Source of the DNA: Yponomeuta sedellus
Lineage: Eukaryota > Arthropoda > Insecta > Lepidoptera > Yponomeutidae
Direction: 5' to 3'
Assembly (NCBI GenBank): GCA_934045075.1
Contig: OW203738.1
Span: forward strand, 6,811,487 to 6,875,486
DNA length: 64,000 nucleotides
In this document: piece after piece, positions 37,101-52,100 of the stretch
Layout: every line of letters starts with the position of its first letter
Numbering within the stretch: position 1 is the stretch's first letter
Program-made: the position numbers and the translations under genes
The notes under the pieces: generated by a model
Told to the model about the DNA's origin: nothing
Databases searched by the model: none
The model's input: the letters and a program-made list of their open reading frames with translations, nothing else

Positions 37101-40100
37101 GTAGTTGAAACCTACGGTGGAAAAGGGGACGATTCATATACAAATTAAATTTCCCAAATTTGTTACAAAGTTTACATAATTGTATACTGATATTATATTA
37201 TGTCTATCTGAATTAATTTAGATTTTTATTTGCGCCAATTTTCATATCCTACAAAAAAGAAACATCAGTTTAACAGTAGTAAATGAGATTTTAGTGTTAA
37301 GGCAGGTACTGTTTGTTTTTCAAGTATATATTAACTGGTGCAAATGAAATTCCTAATTAAAGCAGACCAATTGCAGTGTATAATCATGTATTTTTTTAAC
37401 AAATTTGGGCAAGGTCATTTGTATGGGAATCGTCCCACTTTAAATGATAGTAGCAAACAAGTTCCACTTGTTGGCAGTAGACAAGTTTATCACTCTATAC
37501 CCGAACAAGAAACTTGATTAAAAGTATCAGTTGCATATGATTAGGACTAATACACAATTTGATAAAATCAATTACACATCTCGATCAGAGTAAATAGGCG
37601 CCTTGTTTGAGGCGGATGCGCTACTTGATAAAATCTATGATTATATCTTTATTAGGACTAACACATACCTTGAAACAACATATTAAGTAGTATTGTTTAG
37701 GGCGAACACTCTGCTTGATGAAATCTAAAATTAAGCTTTGATTAGGACAAACATCTAACTTGAAAGAACATATTAGGTATCGTTGTTTAGGGTGAACAAG
37801 CTACTTTATAAATTTTATGATTAAATCTTTATTAGGACAAACACGTGACTTATTAAAACTTATTAGAAATCTTTTTCAGGGAGAACATCCTACTTGATCA
37901 TATGTATTAGTTAAACTTTTAAAGTGCATACTTTGCTTGACAACATTTAACAAAATATTTGATGAATCCATTCAGGCAACTTGATAAAAGTCATCAGAAG
38001 TCTTTTTGGAGATAGTCAACTTACTGTGTATGTGTGCGTGTGTATGATATTGCGATAATCTTGTTTGGAACAACCACGTTTTTAATTGATAGCAGCAAAC
38101 AACAAAGTTGTACACTTCAATAAAGAACGCGTGATCAAATAAAAGTTGTTGACGTTATAACTGTGCTTGATAGGCTCATATGGAAGCAAGTTGCTTTATC
38201 ACCTTTAACAACATCTTGTTGGTTACTAACACTTTTTTTTTTCAGTGTACGTTACATCCCTCGCTTTCGAAATCGCTTAACTGAGTAAAGTAATAATGTG
38301 TACCCATCTATCTATCTAAAACAGCCACTGAAGTAACTAGAGTAACTGCAAAAGAATTGTTCTTGGTCAGATTGGTCTTGATGTTTTTTTTAGTCTGTTT
38401 CAAATTTGCTAATTTTAACTCCCTATTATTTAGCGGTCTCCGCATTTACCAAGGCATAAACAATTATTTGTAACTATTATTTGTTAATACTGTTTATAAT
38501 TTTAAACCTAGTTATGTACTTGAGGTAATTAACCGTTCAAACGTCAATGTAACACTTTGTTTTGTAATTTCAACCTCAAAGTAACTCTCCCCTTTAAATC
38601 GAAAGTTGCGCAAATAAACAAACTAAACGCCTGAATGTCTTGAAAGCGGATTGAAAATAGATCCATCTGAGATCCTTTCATGTTGTCGTCTGTAGAGACA
38701 TAGAGACACGCGGCGACGAGTTTAAAACGTCGTTTTACTTTCTCAACTTCGGAAAATGTTTCGACATCGAACGAAACTAAATTATCTTTTGAAATTGTAC
38801 TCTGAGGAAGCTCTTGGAAAGCTTTTTCTTGGACCAATTTATTTATTTGTTTGCTTGCTGCTGTAGGTTTGTTTTGAAAGTTTCTATGCTAATGTTAGCA
38901 AATGAAACTGTGATGTATAGTCTGTTAACTTTTAGAATATACCTCGGCTACTATCGGATAGAATCGGACGTATTCGTGTAATAGAAATATCTCTATTTAC
39001 GGAAATATCAAAACTAATATGACACTTAACTTACATAACTTTTCAAAATAGTGATGAAAATTTTTATACAGAGCAGGAAGTAGTTTTACACTCGTGTGCT
39101 TTCGGCGAAAACCGAAGCCTACCCTAGAGCCCGAGGTATATGACTGTAACATCACTGTTTGTTTAGACGTTGCCGCTGTTATTTGGTAGGTACGACTTTT
39201 CTACTATTATCTTCTTCCAAAGCTTACTATGAGTATATTCAAACACACTGGAAGATGGTGGTAATCGTTCAAGTTTATTGTTATTACATGTGACAAGATA
39301 GTGACACGTCGTTTCAGTGACATAACTTTTTACTATCAGGGTCGTGGCGTTTCCCAGAAGTGTATGTCTTATCAGAATGACGCTCCGCCCGTGAAGCATA
39401 ATGACAGTTTCAGACTATGAGTTTGCGTAAAGGAAATTGGGACATGAGCATTGAGCATAATTATAACAATTTGGTTGCTTAAGAAAGCAGCGGCCTCAGA
39501 GCACATTTTGTGTTCTGAGGTAGCGGATTTTTTCTCCTTATCTAGGATAATTTACAGGGGCATTACCCTAGACAGGAAGTTAGTGAGAATTTTGGCAATC
39601 CTTTGTGGAGATAGTAGGCACGAATAAATAAAATAAACATCGACACTATTGCCGGACAAACTTACGACTGCATAACTCTGTCCGGCCTTCTTTGTGATTA
39701 GTTCGCTATTCTTATCTACATATACTCGTATAAAGTTAAAATCCGATCTATGTTTTGGTGGGTAACGAAGAACTCATGAACGAATGAAAATGGTTTAGTG
39801 TGCGATTCTGGACACATCTACGGTTAAAAAAAAATCCAAGCTAGAGCTATCGATTTCCTAATTGGTACACTGTATCGTACTTTCGCAATAGTTCGTTCGT
39901 TCGTTCCTTCACCTCGGTCTGTACCGTGTTGTCGACAATACAACTAGTATTATAACTGTGAAAGTTTGTAAATATGGTTGGATGCTAGGATGTTTGTTAC
40001 TCAATCACGCAATAACGGCTGCACGGATTTACGCGCTCAGATAGCCAAAGATCTGAATTGAGTCATAAGCTAACGTTTGCGGGGTCAGGTAGCAGTAGTT

Positions 40101-43100
40101 GTAGTCATGCATCATGTTTTAATAAAGAGTGTGAGTCCAATCTATCAAGGTACATCTCTATGTGAGACGTGCTTCTCAAGCTGAGGAAGACACCGGCTCT
40201 CGTCAATCATCGCTGTCAACGCCGGGAGAAGAATTGACGGCTCTGACAGCGTGTTTTGGCAGAATTTATCATGTGTCTGGCAGGGACTGAACAAAAAATT
40301 CTGGGGTGGGAAAAGCGAGTTTAAAATTGGACTCTATTTTACGTGCAAACACTTCGGAAGCTTTCGGAGAGCGCTGTCTGAACAATGCTTAGCTTGATTT
40401 ATGCTCTGCAATCTACTCACAGAGCTCTTGAATGGAATGTTATTTAAACAGATGCAAGTACTAGTTACAGAGGGGTGCACATTTATTTTAATTCAGTATT
40501 TTTTTCAGAAATTTGAGATATTTTTTCTTCCATTTTATGTAAATAGCACATAAACCGTGTAGCAAAGCAAGAATAGTTCGCGCGTCTGGTTCAAAGTCAG
40601 TAATTTCTAAAGCTAACGCACGCGCGTGTGTGTAAATCAAACAGGGAGCGCGAAGACAAATTCACAAAGAAACATCAAACGCTTTGTGGAGGCGGCGATT
40701 TGATTCTGTCCTTTGATTAGCCCCCCGCCCGCTATTTTGGACCTGTCGACTGGTAGACGCCTACTACTGAAAGTACCAATAAAATACTGCGGTATTTGTA
40801 TAGTAACACCAAGCTTGCTTTATAATATGTGCTCTGGTGTACAATAAAGAATATTCTTATCTTATCTTATCTCGCTTGGTTGGTGGTTTGTTGTGGTAGT
40901 TCTACGTTTGACGAGTCTTCACGATGTTTTCAGCCTTAGATTACAGACGTTCTTAATTTGTTCGAATCTATCACTTTGTAGGGTACAATCTACAATATTT
41001 TTGTGAAAATATACTTTTACCTACATTAAACGCCGTCCAATTGTTGGAATCTTTCAAACTCAAATCTTCCGCGCTGGATATTAGAGCGATAACCGAATAA
41101 AATATTACCAAAGCCCATAGTTCCAGACTATGGGCACTTTATATCTTATAGCATTTACTTTACACTTTACAGATCTTTGCACTGACAATCTGAAATGAAT
41201 TAAACTTTACAATAAAGCTTGCCTATACATCAGAATAACAGTCCTATTTATATACTACTATACTATAAACAGTCCTATTTATATACCTACCTACCTATGG
41301 GTGAAATTTTTAGCCTCTAAATAGGTTTTTAAATTTGTCCTTAGCACGGGTTAGTGCATTAAAAATAAAAATAGTATAATCATGTGGGTACAGTGATATC
41401 ATTCCGATGTAAAACCTAACTGCAAAGTAGGTAGTCGGGGCTGTAAGTGATGCAATTTGCTTAAGCCAGATGTCGCTGCCTGTACGTAATACAGAGAATA
41501 GTGTAAAGAGGTTCGAAATTTCACTGATGCCGGTGAGTCGCCCATTGGCTCAATTGGTAGAACGCTGGCACGGATAGCCAGAGGTTGCGGGTTCGAATCC
41601 CGGCATGGGTGAAATTTTTAGCCTCTAAATAGGTTTTTAAATTTGTCCTTAGCACGGGTTAGTGCATTAAAAATAAAAATAGTATAATACTATAATAGAC
41701 TACAATTTATAATGATATCTTGTTAAATGTCCACAATATGACGATAAGTGTCAAGTACGTTGGAAAAAATCTACCCGATAATCCTGCGTAGAAGAAGTCG
41801 CGGGCACCAGCTAGTAAATAAATAACTCAATGAGGTCTGGCGCAGTCGGGTAATGATAATAATGATATCGCGACAGCCCTTCGTACTGCCTTACTTTACT
41901 TTGTACTTTATTGCACACATAAAAGTCATAAATAAAGCACAAAATTATAAAAATAAAAACAAGTGTACATGGCGTTCATGGCGAGAATAGTCTACACTGG
42001 AGATAGTACAAGGAAAAACGTAACCACAGGTTAAAATAAAGTTAATCTAGGGATGGCTTTAGAGGAATCGTGTTTTTATAAATAGATTTTATAATTAGAA
42101 CGATCTTAATCCCTACTAATATTATAAATGCGAAAGTAACTCTGTCTGTCTGTCTGTCTGTCTGTTACGCTTTCCAGCTTAAACCTCTCAACCGATTTTG
42201 ATGAAATTTGGCACAGACATTCTTTAGATCTTGAGAAAGGACATAGGCTACCTTTTATTGCGAAAAAAAAGTGATGAAGAGGTTGAAAGTTTGTATGGGA
42301 TTTATTAATTTTAAAAGATAAAACCATGAAACTTTATATTTAAGCACTTGATAAGAAATAATTAAACATTTGTTCTAGCGTTTTTGAAATTTATACCAGT
42401 GAGGGGGTGAAATAAGGGTTGAAAGTTTGTATGGGAGTTCGTCATTTTTGGGGATAAAACCATAAAACTGTATATTTAGGAACTTGATAATAAATAAAAA
42501 AACAAATTGTTCTATCGTTTTTGAAATTTTGACCTGTGAGGGGATGAAATAGGGGTTGAAAGTTTGTATGAAGTTCGTCATTTTTGAAGATAAAATGGAT
42601 CAACTTAAAAAAAATTGGCTTTTGAAGTTAAAGTTCCTTAATGGCATGGGTGAAATTTTTAGCCTCTAAATAGGTTTTTAAATAAGTTAAAGTTCCTTTT
42701 AACGAATACTCTGCACGCCGCCACTACCGTCGGTCGTATCCAAATTCTTACCGCGGAAACCGAAATCTACGCGGACGAAGTCGCGGGCGGCCGCTAGTAT
42801 CAAAATATAAAGACAGACCAGCTGTAAAATTAACGAGTAAGTGTCGGTACTTCAGAAGTGGGCGGTTTTTGTCACATGCATCCTTTATATTTTATTTAGC
42901 ACCAAGAGACTTCTGTCTGAGTAGATTGAGAATATCTTTATGGTCCCCCAAAGAACTCTTTTATTGCTGGCGATATTTCGACTGTGAACCAAGTGATGTT
43001 TTTTCACTTGGTTTGATCTAAGTACATTTAATATCCCAGTAATATCGAGAATAAAATTTAAAATTTACAAGGTAAAAAAAAACGCCTCCCACCGTTTTCC

Positions 43101-46100
43101 ACCCAATTTGTTTTACACAAAAAAAAAAGAATATTGTTACTCAAAAATTGAAATTTGCAAGAAATTATGGATGGAATCCGTTGAATTGGTATCAATATCA
43201 GTCAACCAACTCCAATTTATTCTAGTAGGTGGAGAATGCAGTCTCGCTTGATAAACTTTGTTCAAACCGTTTCATGACATTTTCACGAGAAAATAATACT
43301 GTTAGAAAGTCTATGTACATTTCCCACGAATCAAAAATTCAAAATGTTGTATCTAAACCTGTTTGTTACGCATTCGGAACAAAGGAACAAAGATAACTCA
43401 TGTACTTAATACACAGTATATAATTTTCATGGTTCCGTAGTCAACAAGGGACCACCATAGTTTCGCCATTTCTGTCGGTCTGACTGTCCGCGGCTTAGCA
43501 CAGCGATTACATATACTAGAAAGCTGTTGTTAGTGTATCGTTGGATTACTCGTTTAAAAATACTGTGGGAGTTGAATAAACATTTTAGATTCAGGATTCC
43601 CTTTGCGAAATATTAAGATTTAAGCGAAAATTTTTGTGACTCTAATATTCCCTCTCCTTGTACGGAACCCTACACTGCGCGTGATTGGACGTGCACTTGA
43701 CTTGTTCTATTAGGATCAAAAAAGTCGTAGGCAGAGTCTACGACTGCTAATAGAGAAGATAGTTGTGTGCCAACTTCTGAAAACGCTATCGTGCCCTAAG
43801 ACGAATTCGAGTATCGATTTGGCTGAAATTGAGTTATGAAAGTCATCTCTGCTGTTTCGCCGATTTATTTTTTAATTTAAACAAGGTGAAAACAGTCTAT
43901 CACTTATTAGATGTTGTACTTGGAGCCAAAGTATCTTAGTGAAATTCATCATCAATTCGCTCAAATGTCAAGGTGAAAGACGTTTGTGGTCTTATTCACT
44001 GGAAATAGCTTTACCTAAGCCTGGATAAACAGATAGATAGTGTTGTCTCTGAACTTAATTACGGCTTATTACTTCAAGTTTTACCTAATTAAGTTTACAG
44101 TTATGTTAATTACTCTCGACAGTGGTTTCAACCGAGGATCAGTTCCTTGTTTGTATTGGCAACCTCGAAAAGCAAGACAGTCGAATTATTTGCCAACCTC
44201 CGTAGGAGATGGTACGTGAAGGAGAAGAAAAAGTGAACTTAATTTCCAATAACTTAAACAAAATACTTCAAATTTATATAGCAATTTTGATATAAAAATA
44301 TCTAATATGATATCTAAAATATCAAATAAGTCGCAGGCTAATTAATAAGGCAAAACTACGTTTGCAGGGGCTGCTTGTATTACTCGTAATATAAAAATCG
44401 AAACTAAGATTTTTAAAATTTAATTCCTTTTGTATTTTATATAAATTTTATCTCTGAAATTTTAAATTTAAAATAATTAATTTTGGTATTAGTACTCTAC
44501 CGACCGACAGTGATCTGGCTCAAATATTTTATTTAAATTATAAAATATGTTTAAGGTTTCGTTTCGTATCTTTTAAAAACATATTAGGAAATTAAATTTT
44601 TAAATTTTATCGTTTTTTAACTATGAAATCTCATCTCTATAGGGAAGCGTATGTTGCCAAACCAGAGTATTTTAACACCAAATTCCATTTAAATCCCCTC
44701 AGCTATTCCAGCGCAGTTGAGCTACTAACACTTTTAATCGTCTCGTGATATTCCAGTCTCATCCAGCTCATCAATAAGAGTTAGCAACGATCTCCGGCGA
44801 CAGATGAGCAATTAGGCAGATAGGTTTACCTTAGGTGTTCCCGGCAGACTGATAAATGACGTGACGGTCTTGCAGTCTCGCATACAGGGCCGTCGTAACT
44901 AGACGACGTTCACCGAACGCTTCATTGAAACGAAGAGAGTGATTTAGTTCATATCCTTCAAAGTAGTAGCTCTTCTGTAATTATATTTGTTTGTCTGTTA
45001 CACTTTATTGCACAATGAAACCATTATAACAACTTAAATAACATAGAATATGATAAAAATTATAAATGTTAAGACAAAGAGAAAATAGATAGAGAATTCT
45101 AATAGATCACTATCTTTCAGCAGCTCATTGTTTACATTTCGTTCCAGCATTTTGACTCACGGTAGTTCGTTGATGCCAATGAACGAAGTTTTTAAATGTA
45201 CGACTAACAAATTGTCGCCTATACCTTAAGAAGGAAGGGTCCCTATCACTATGATACGACTAACGTCATAAACATGCAGGTGTGATAATAGTAACTGAAG
45301 GAAATGCCTCCTCTCTCTCCTCGACTCCACCTCCGTTGAGTATTGTTTCTAGGAGTCTTCACCAATCGTCTACGTCTTGGAGTACGGGTGTGATAGTACT
45401 AACTGCAACCCGCATGCCCAGCGTGGGGATTATGGGCATTACCTCTCAATGATGGCACAACCTTGCGCTATGGCGCTCATTAAGGGAAGGCTATGTCCAG
45501 CAGTGGACTAATATAGCCTGAAGAAGAAGAATACTAACTGAAGGAAATGCCTCCACTCTTTTCGTCTCCACCTCCGTTGAGCATTGAGTCGAGGAGACAT
45601 TGAGGAACGTCTTGGAATACTGGTGTTAGTTGTTGGACAGACAGATAAATGACGTGTCACACGGGGCGTCTGCAATCGGGCGAAGACATTCGCTATGAAA
45701 TTCGTCTAGCAGCAACCGTTAAATTTTACTACCGCCATTACTTCAAAGGGTAGCGGCACTGCTGGCTGACTACTTCCTGTAGAATGCTTGATAGTTTCGG
45801 TGGTCTAGTCTACAAAGTGAATGTCTGAAACTGGAGGTGACTCGTCCTTGTGATAACTTGTCTATTAGTTAGATGTACAGCCCTTGAAAGTCGCCTATTG
45901 TTGGGCATAGGCCTTCACCGCCCAACAATAGGCGACTTTCAAGGACTATGAAAGTCGAGTTTGACGCAAGTTTCTCATTTATCCAATGAGAAACTTGCGT
46001 CAAACTTCGATTAACGTGGCATTGTTTTTACACACAGAAGACATAAAGAAATTCAAGACAAAAAAAAACCAATCAAATATTTTTTCGGGATACAATAATG

Positions 46101-49100
46101 AAAAAAAATATCATTTATTCATTGAGTTTTAAACGTCTAGAAAGGGCGTAGATGCATAAAACATTATTTTACAAATAACTTAAATATTGATAAACGTTCA
46201 ACAGCTTATAAGGCTTTACGTTCAAGTTGTGTCGTCAAAGTTTGAGTCCGATTTGTGTGCCCAGCTTTTGTACCACGTGACTAAAATGACTTTTTCACAT
46301 TATGATTATGAAAAGTATTAGCAGTAGAGAAAAAAATTAACACGTTTATTTATTTTTAATGACGGCCTCTCCAAATATATTAAAACAATTTTTGTGCAAG
46401 TTCCCCATTGATAGTCCTGCTGCCGCATTCTGACATTACTACATTAATACGTCCATAATAATACCATTCAATTATGATAACACTCAGATTTAATTTTAAT
46501 TTATTCCAAAACCATCCCCCGTTCGACTGTTTCCTTCCAGGAAGGTTATAGGGATCTTCGCCCTTAAAGACGCCCATCGTCGTTATTGAATCAATGCACC
46601 TCACGTCTTCCACAGGACGTGTCAACTGTCATGGCGTCAATATAAACACAATGATGTCAAGCTTCGCCCGCTGCGATTGTCTCCATGCTAATATAATGGG
46701 AGACCGCGACCACCTTCTGATATCGTTACAGAGTAGGTGCAGCAGAGGCTTAGCTCGGTACAGTGCTACACAAGAAATAAGTCTCGCGGATGTACCTGCG
46801 CAGATGACCAAATTTTGGATGTGCGGCAAGTTGATCGACCAATCAGATAGATTCATTTTATGGCAGGCCGCGCGCCTTTGTTGCTATTGGTTGATTCAAC
46901 GTCATCGATGCAGGTGACTATTAGCTTGGCAATATTAGCGTGAGCGAAATAGGTTAAAGATCATGTTGAATGTACTAATAGCTTCGGATACTTTCGTTAC
47001 ACTTTTGGGACTTTTATGATGTGTAGTACTGTACATACGTTGGCCTCTGCATCTACGTAATGAGATGATTTATACAGCGTCCAGTGGCATCTTCACTCAC
47101 ACTAGATGGGTGAAGGGACCACTTGGATGCTCAGTAATGGTCACGGTAATGGTAGGTAGGTATCATACCCTTGTATGCCCCTACTGCTGGGGCACAGGAC
47201 TCTTCCTGCATCGCAGGTAGCCTAAAATTTGAAAATATTATACTACGTATATGAACTTTAAAATGAGTCTTATCTCTTATAATATAAAAATGAATCCCCG
47301 AATGTGTTGGTAAGCGCAAATCTCGAGAGCAGCTGAACCGATTTCGCTGATTCTTTTTTTAGAAAATTCCTGGAAGTACGGGGATGGTTCTTACGGAGAG
47401 AGAAATAAAAAAAAACGACTGTTAGGCGGTACGAAGTTCGCTGGGTCAGCTAGTATATTATATAAGAAGATTTCTTAGAACACTCTTGGTGTTATTTACA
47501 AAAAGACGATTTTTCTAAAACATTCCTCAGAGACAGTTAAAATAATCTGTGCCTACGTCTTCCGATTTGCCATAGACCATTTAAACTGCTTCTGAGGAGT
47601 ATTTTAAGATATCGTGCTTTTTCGTTCGTTATCAACCCTTGTATGTTCCCACTGGGGCAAGGGTCTCTTCCTGCATCGCAGGAAGGTTAGACCACACTAC
47701 ACCACGGAGGCCAAGTCCGGGTTAGATGGAGGATTGTAAGACAGTCACTGTAATACGGATTATAACTCGGGGTGCATAAAAGGAGCCTCCCCGAACTATA
47801 TACTCAATGAGCCCGTACACCTGGCGCACCCTGGGCAACAATCAGCGAGTCCCTTACGCCGATTGGCAAATCCATTCACCACGATGGCTTGCGATCGACA
47901 TAAGAAGAAAAATAGCCACGTAAAGGGAACTTAGTTAGGCGGCGCTAGATGGAGTCAACAGAGGAATGACAGGAGAGGAGTTATGAGATCAGCAAATAAG
48001 TGGTCTATTGATGAACCCACCATCACCGGTCAGATGGTACGTTAATCTAATATTGATCTGATCTAACCTTGATCAGGCAAAAAATAATATATTACGCGTA
48101 TTTCATCTTACTTATAGATAGACTTGCTTTAGGCCGCGGCTTCGTCGGCGTTGCATAACACGGTAAAGCATTACCGGGTCTATACCCAGTTTCAAGTAAA
48201 TCCGTTCAGCCGTAATTGTGGAATTTATGAAACATCCACACATCTTTACAAAAGTCCACATTTAATATTAAGAAAGATAGAGAATGGATCTCCAGGCCCT
48301 CACTAAACTTACAATGCATTGTGTAGTTTCTTAAGTTGAACTTGAAATTAATTGTATATTCATAATGAACAATGAATTGTAGATTTGTGACTGCCCCTGC
48401 AGTCGACTGATGTGGTGCCTTTCAGTCAATTGATTCATCTTCAGAGGCTTGGTTGTAGCTGAGCTTGACCTTACCTTTCTGTTGTTTAAGTTCTGATATC
48501 GTTATGATTCAACCCAGCACTTTTTCACTCCCATTGACAAATTGCTGGCAAGGATTGAATAATAATCGTAGTTTTCGGGACGCCAACGCTCCTCGGTGCA
48601 TATTTATACCGCATTTATTTCGGCTATGCTGGTATTTTGAATATCAAAGGGTTCTTTGAAATAAGAGCGACTGAAATATTAATTCGTTGTTTCGTTGTTT
48701 ATTTAAGTTTTTGTCATCCGCTTTTATTTGGTTTTTTATCGCTCATTTCTAATACAAAGAATGTAGGTAAGCATCGGGATCAACCGAATTTCTACCTTAA
48801 ATTTTATTGAATATCTCAATTTAATTATATTAAATAAAATCACGACTGTATCCCCGAATGTTAGGCAGAGACCAAGATTTGCGACGATCCTGACAAAACT
48901 CTTTCGGTTCATCAACATTAAAATGTTGTTGCAGATATTGTATAGAATCAGGCGCTACTTTGCGGAAATCCATAATAGCGAGGCATCCTCAGGCTCCCAA
49001 ATGCAAGGGAGCATTTGGGATGCCTCGTGTTAGAGGCGAAACGCGTTGCGTGTTTTTTTCACACAAGTATTGAAGTTGGTGGTTGTGTGTTCGTCTCTTG

Positions 49101-52100
49101 CTTCTGCTTGAAAAAGTGGGAGGGAGGGCGGTGCATTAACTAACCGCATTGTGCTTGTGGGATTTTTGGCGGAATTTAGCAAATTAATTTTAACTTTTTA
49201 ATGCTAGTTGTTGCATCTAACACACGCCGGTTTTGGGCACTTTTTGTTTTGCCCTTCGCTAATACATCCACTAGTTAGTCGTAGACTCGTATGACCGCCT
49301 GGGACGTCACTTACCGGGCCAATTTTATCCAGCAATCTTTATCTATAATACTACATCAATAGTACATTAGCAGGTATGTTTAAACGGGCAATTTGCTCGT
49401 GATGAATGTCGATGGCCGATGATGTGGGCTGAATCAGGCTTGTTCGAGCGCCATCCGATTTGTATACAATGGCAATTGTCTCAGAACGACACACGTGTGA
49501 CGTGGCCCGGGGGTTAATCGGTGCGGTTTCATACTCGTGACCGTGATTATGTTAAAATTATGGTGCCTCTAATAACTATTAGGCTCTATTTATTGTCGGC
49601 AGCATGAGGATGCCCGAGGACCGAAGGAAGTGTTTCTCTTGGGGAAGGCCTAGTCCAGCAGTGGACTAGTATGGGCCGATTTATTATTTATTGACGGCAG
49701 AAAGCTGTAAGAAAATAGTTTGAGAATAATATTACTAACTCTGTACTTCTTCTTCTTCTTCAGGCTATATTATGTAGTCCACTACTGGATGGACATAGCC
49801 CTCCCCTAATGAGCGCCATAGCGCCTCGTCTGTTCTGCACATAAAAAAATTAATAATTGGTGGACACAATGCTTGCATTTTCGACCCAAGGTAGAATTTT
49901 CAGCACAATGTTGAGCTGGCAAAAATGCATCGATCCGGGTTCTGGTTTGAAGATACTATAGATCTTAATATTTCTTAATGATTCGCGATACTCATACATA
50001 GTTACATATTAAAGGGGTCAAATCGCGATTTACCTAATAAATAATCGCGATTTGACCCGTTTAATATATAACTATAGATCTTAAACCATAGTATGTGATT
50101 ATGGGTACATAGTGTGTATAATATTACTATCAATATACGTTATATAAACCAAAATTGGATATCCCTTAGGATCTTACATATAGCGAAAGATCAGAGAGAT
50201 CCTACGCAATCCAGATCAACCCCAGGAAAGAAAACGAATAAATCTCATTTCTTACTATGGGTATCATAGCATCATGTAGTCAACTAATATGGGCCCTTAT
50301 GAATCGATACTAATGAGCAGTTTCAAAACAAAAGTAAATACTCGCAGCCAAATTATATGATATCAACCATTTGGATATCCCCACTGCTGAAAGACCGAGT
50401 CTCTTCCTACATCGCACGTATGTTATCCCATAATTCCACTACGGGGCCAAGTCTGGGTTGGTGGAGATTATGTAAGATAGTGGCGGGCCTTACTGTCAGA
50501 AGTTATCAAGCCACTCAGAAGATGGCTTAACGACTGCCATTACATGACGGCCGGCATCAACGGCTTAATATGCCTTGCGAGTCACCCATCCAGCGCCTGG
50601 ACGCGCCTGCTGTTGCTTAACCCAAGAGGCGAATGAAATGAAATTTATTTCATATTTTAATTACTCGGATTTTATGCATGTATATACTCGTATCTCCGAT
50701 CATTTTGTATGTTTGTACATCTACTTCCTTCTCCTATGTTTTAGTCATCCTAACGTAGTTTGAGAGAGATCACTATTAGTGACAAGGCCACCGCCGTCTG
50801 TACTTTTAGGTTAAAAAGTATCTGTGTAATTTCCTTTTGTACAATAGTTATATATCTATCCATGATATGTAATAAAAATAATACGCCAATCTAGGACAAG
50901 GAAACTAATAAACGAAGGAAGCAATCATCAATTTCTTGGACTGGCGATAACCTCATCACCTTGTTATATCAACAAGTGTAACGAAACTGTAATAAACTGT
51001 AACATAATATCAATACAGTCACTGGCCTTATCAAGTTTATGAGTAGTTAATCAGACTGCAGGTACAATCGAGAGCGCGTAGCCCTTTACAAGCATGCACT
51101 CTATTCAGTTATAATACGGGTGTCTATGCAAAAAACGTGTAAAGGTTGATAAAAACAACTTCCAGACAACATGATCATTTGTCCTGAGGCGCTACTATGA
51201 GTCCTACACTGCATGTAGTTGTTTGATTTAACCTACTACGAACTGTCATGAAAAATATTTTCACGCTTTGGAATCTTCAAATACGATAATCTGATAGAGT
51301 GTAAAGTTACGTGTAAGATGGGCAGGTCCCAAACCAGGATACCCTATGCTATGGTAACCTGACAAGGACATAGAAGTACACCTTGAGGTCAAGTGAACAG
51401 ATGCTCGGCCCCTAGTGGGAATCGAACCCACGGCCTCCGGCACGGTAATACGGCGTGATATCACCAACTGTACTAGATCAATTAACTGTACAGTGGACAG
51501 CACATCGACCTTTACATCCGTGCACTCTACCAAACGGCTGACTTTGCAACTAAAATGTAAAGGTTGATGTGCTGTCGATCGTATTTTAATAACGTCTTTC
51601 AAAGTAAGAAGTTAGATAACTGCAACCCTTCAAATTCCACGATCAAAATGTGCAGACGGCACATTTTGATCGTGGAGTCTCACCTCTGAGAAGCTATTCT
51701 AAAAGGAAAAGTGTTCTGTGGCTATAATGCCTCTTGATAGCACTGCAAAGTAGGTAGTCGGGGCTGTAAGTAATGCAATTTGCTTAAGTCCGATGTCGCT
51801 GCCTGTACGTAATACAGAGAATATTGTAAAGAGGTTCGAAATTTCACTGATGCCGTGAGTCGCCCATTGGCTCAATTGGTAGAGCGCTGGTACGGATAGC
51901 CAGAGGTTGCGGGTTCGAATCCCGGCATGGGTGAAATTTTTAGCCTCTAAATAGGTTTTTAAATTTGTTCCTTAGCACGGGTTAGTGCATTAAAAATAAA
52001 AATAGTGTAATCATGTGGGTACAATGATATCGTTCAGATGTTAAACCTAACTGCAAAGTAGGTAGTCGGGGCTGTAAGTAATGCAATTTGCTTAAGTCAG

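Noticed and set aside
38544..38837. 97-codon minus-strand frame with protein-like composition
   Set aside because: No family recognised, no supporting splice sites or neighbours; left as unassigned.
42139..42165. CRISPR-like or satellite signal
   Set aside because: It is a plain (ctgt)n microsatellite inside a Helitron-like repeat; no spaced identical repeats exist in the window.
51861..51933. Apparent tRNA gene (box A, box B, near-complete cloverleaf)
   Set aside because: The anticodon loop lacks the invariant U33, a T-stem pair is broken, an extra base sits before the acceptor strand, and it is embedded in a repeated SINE unit.
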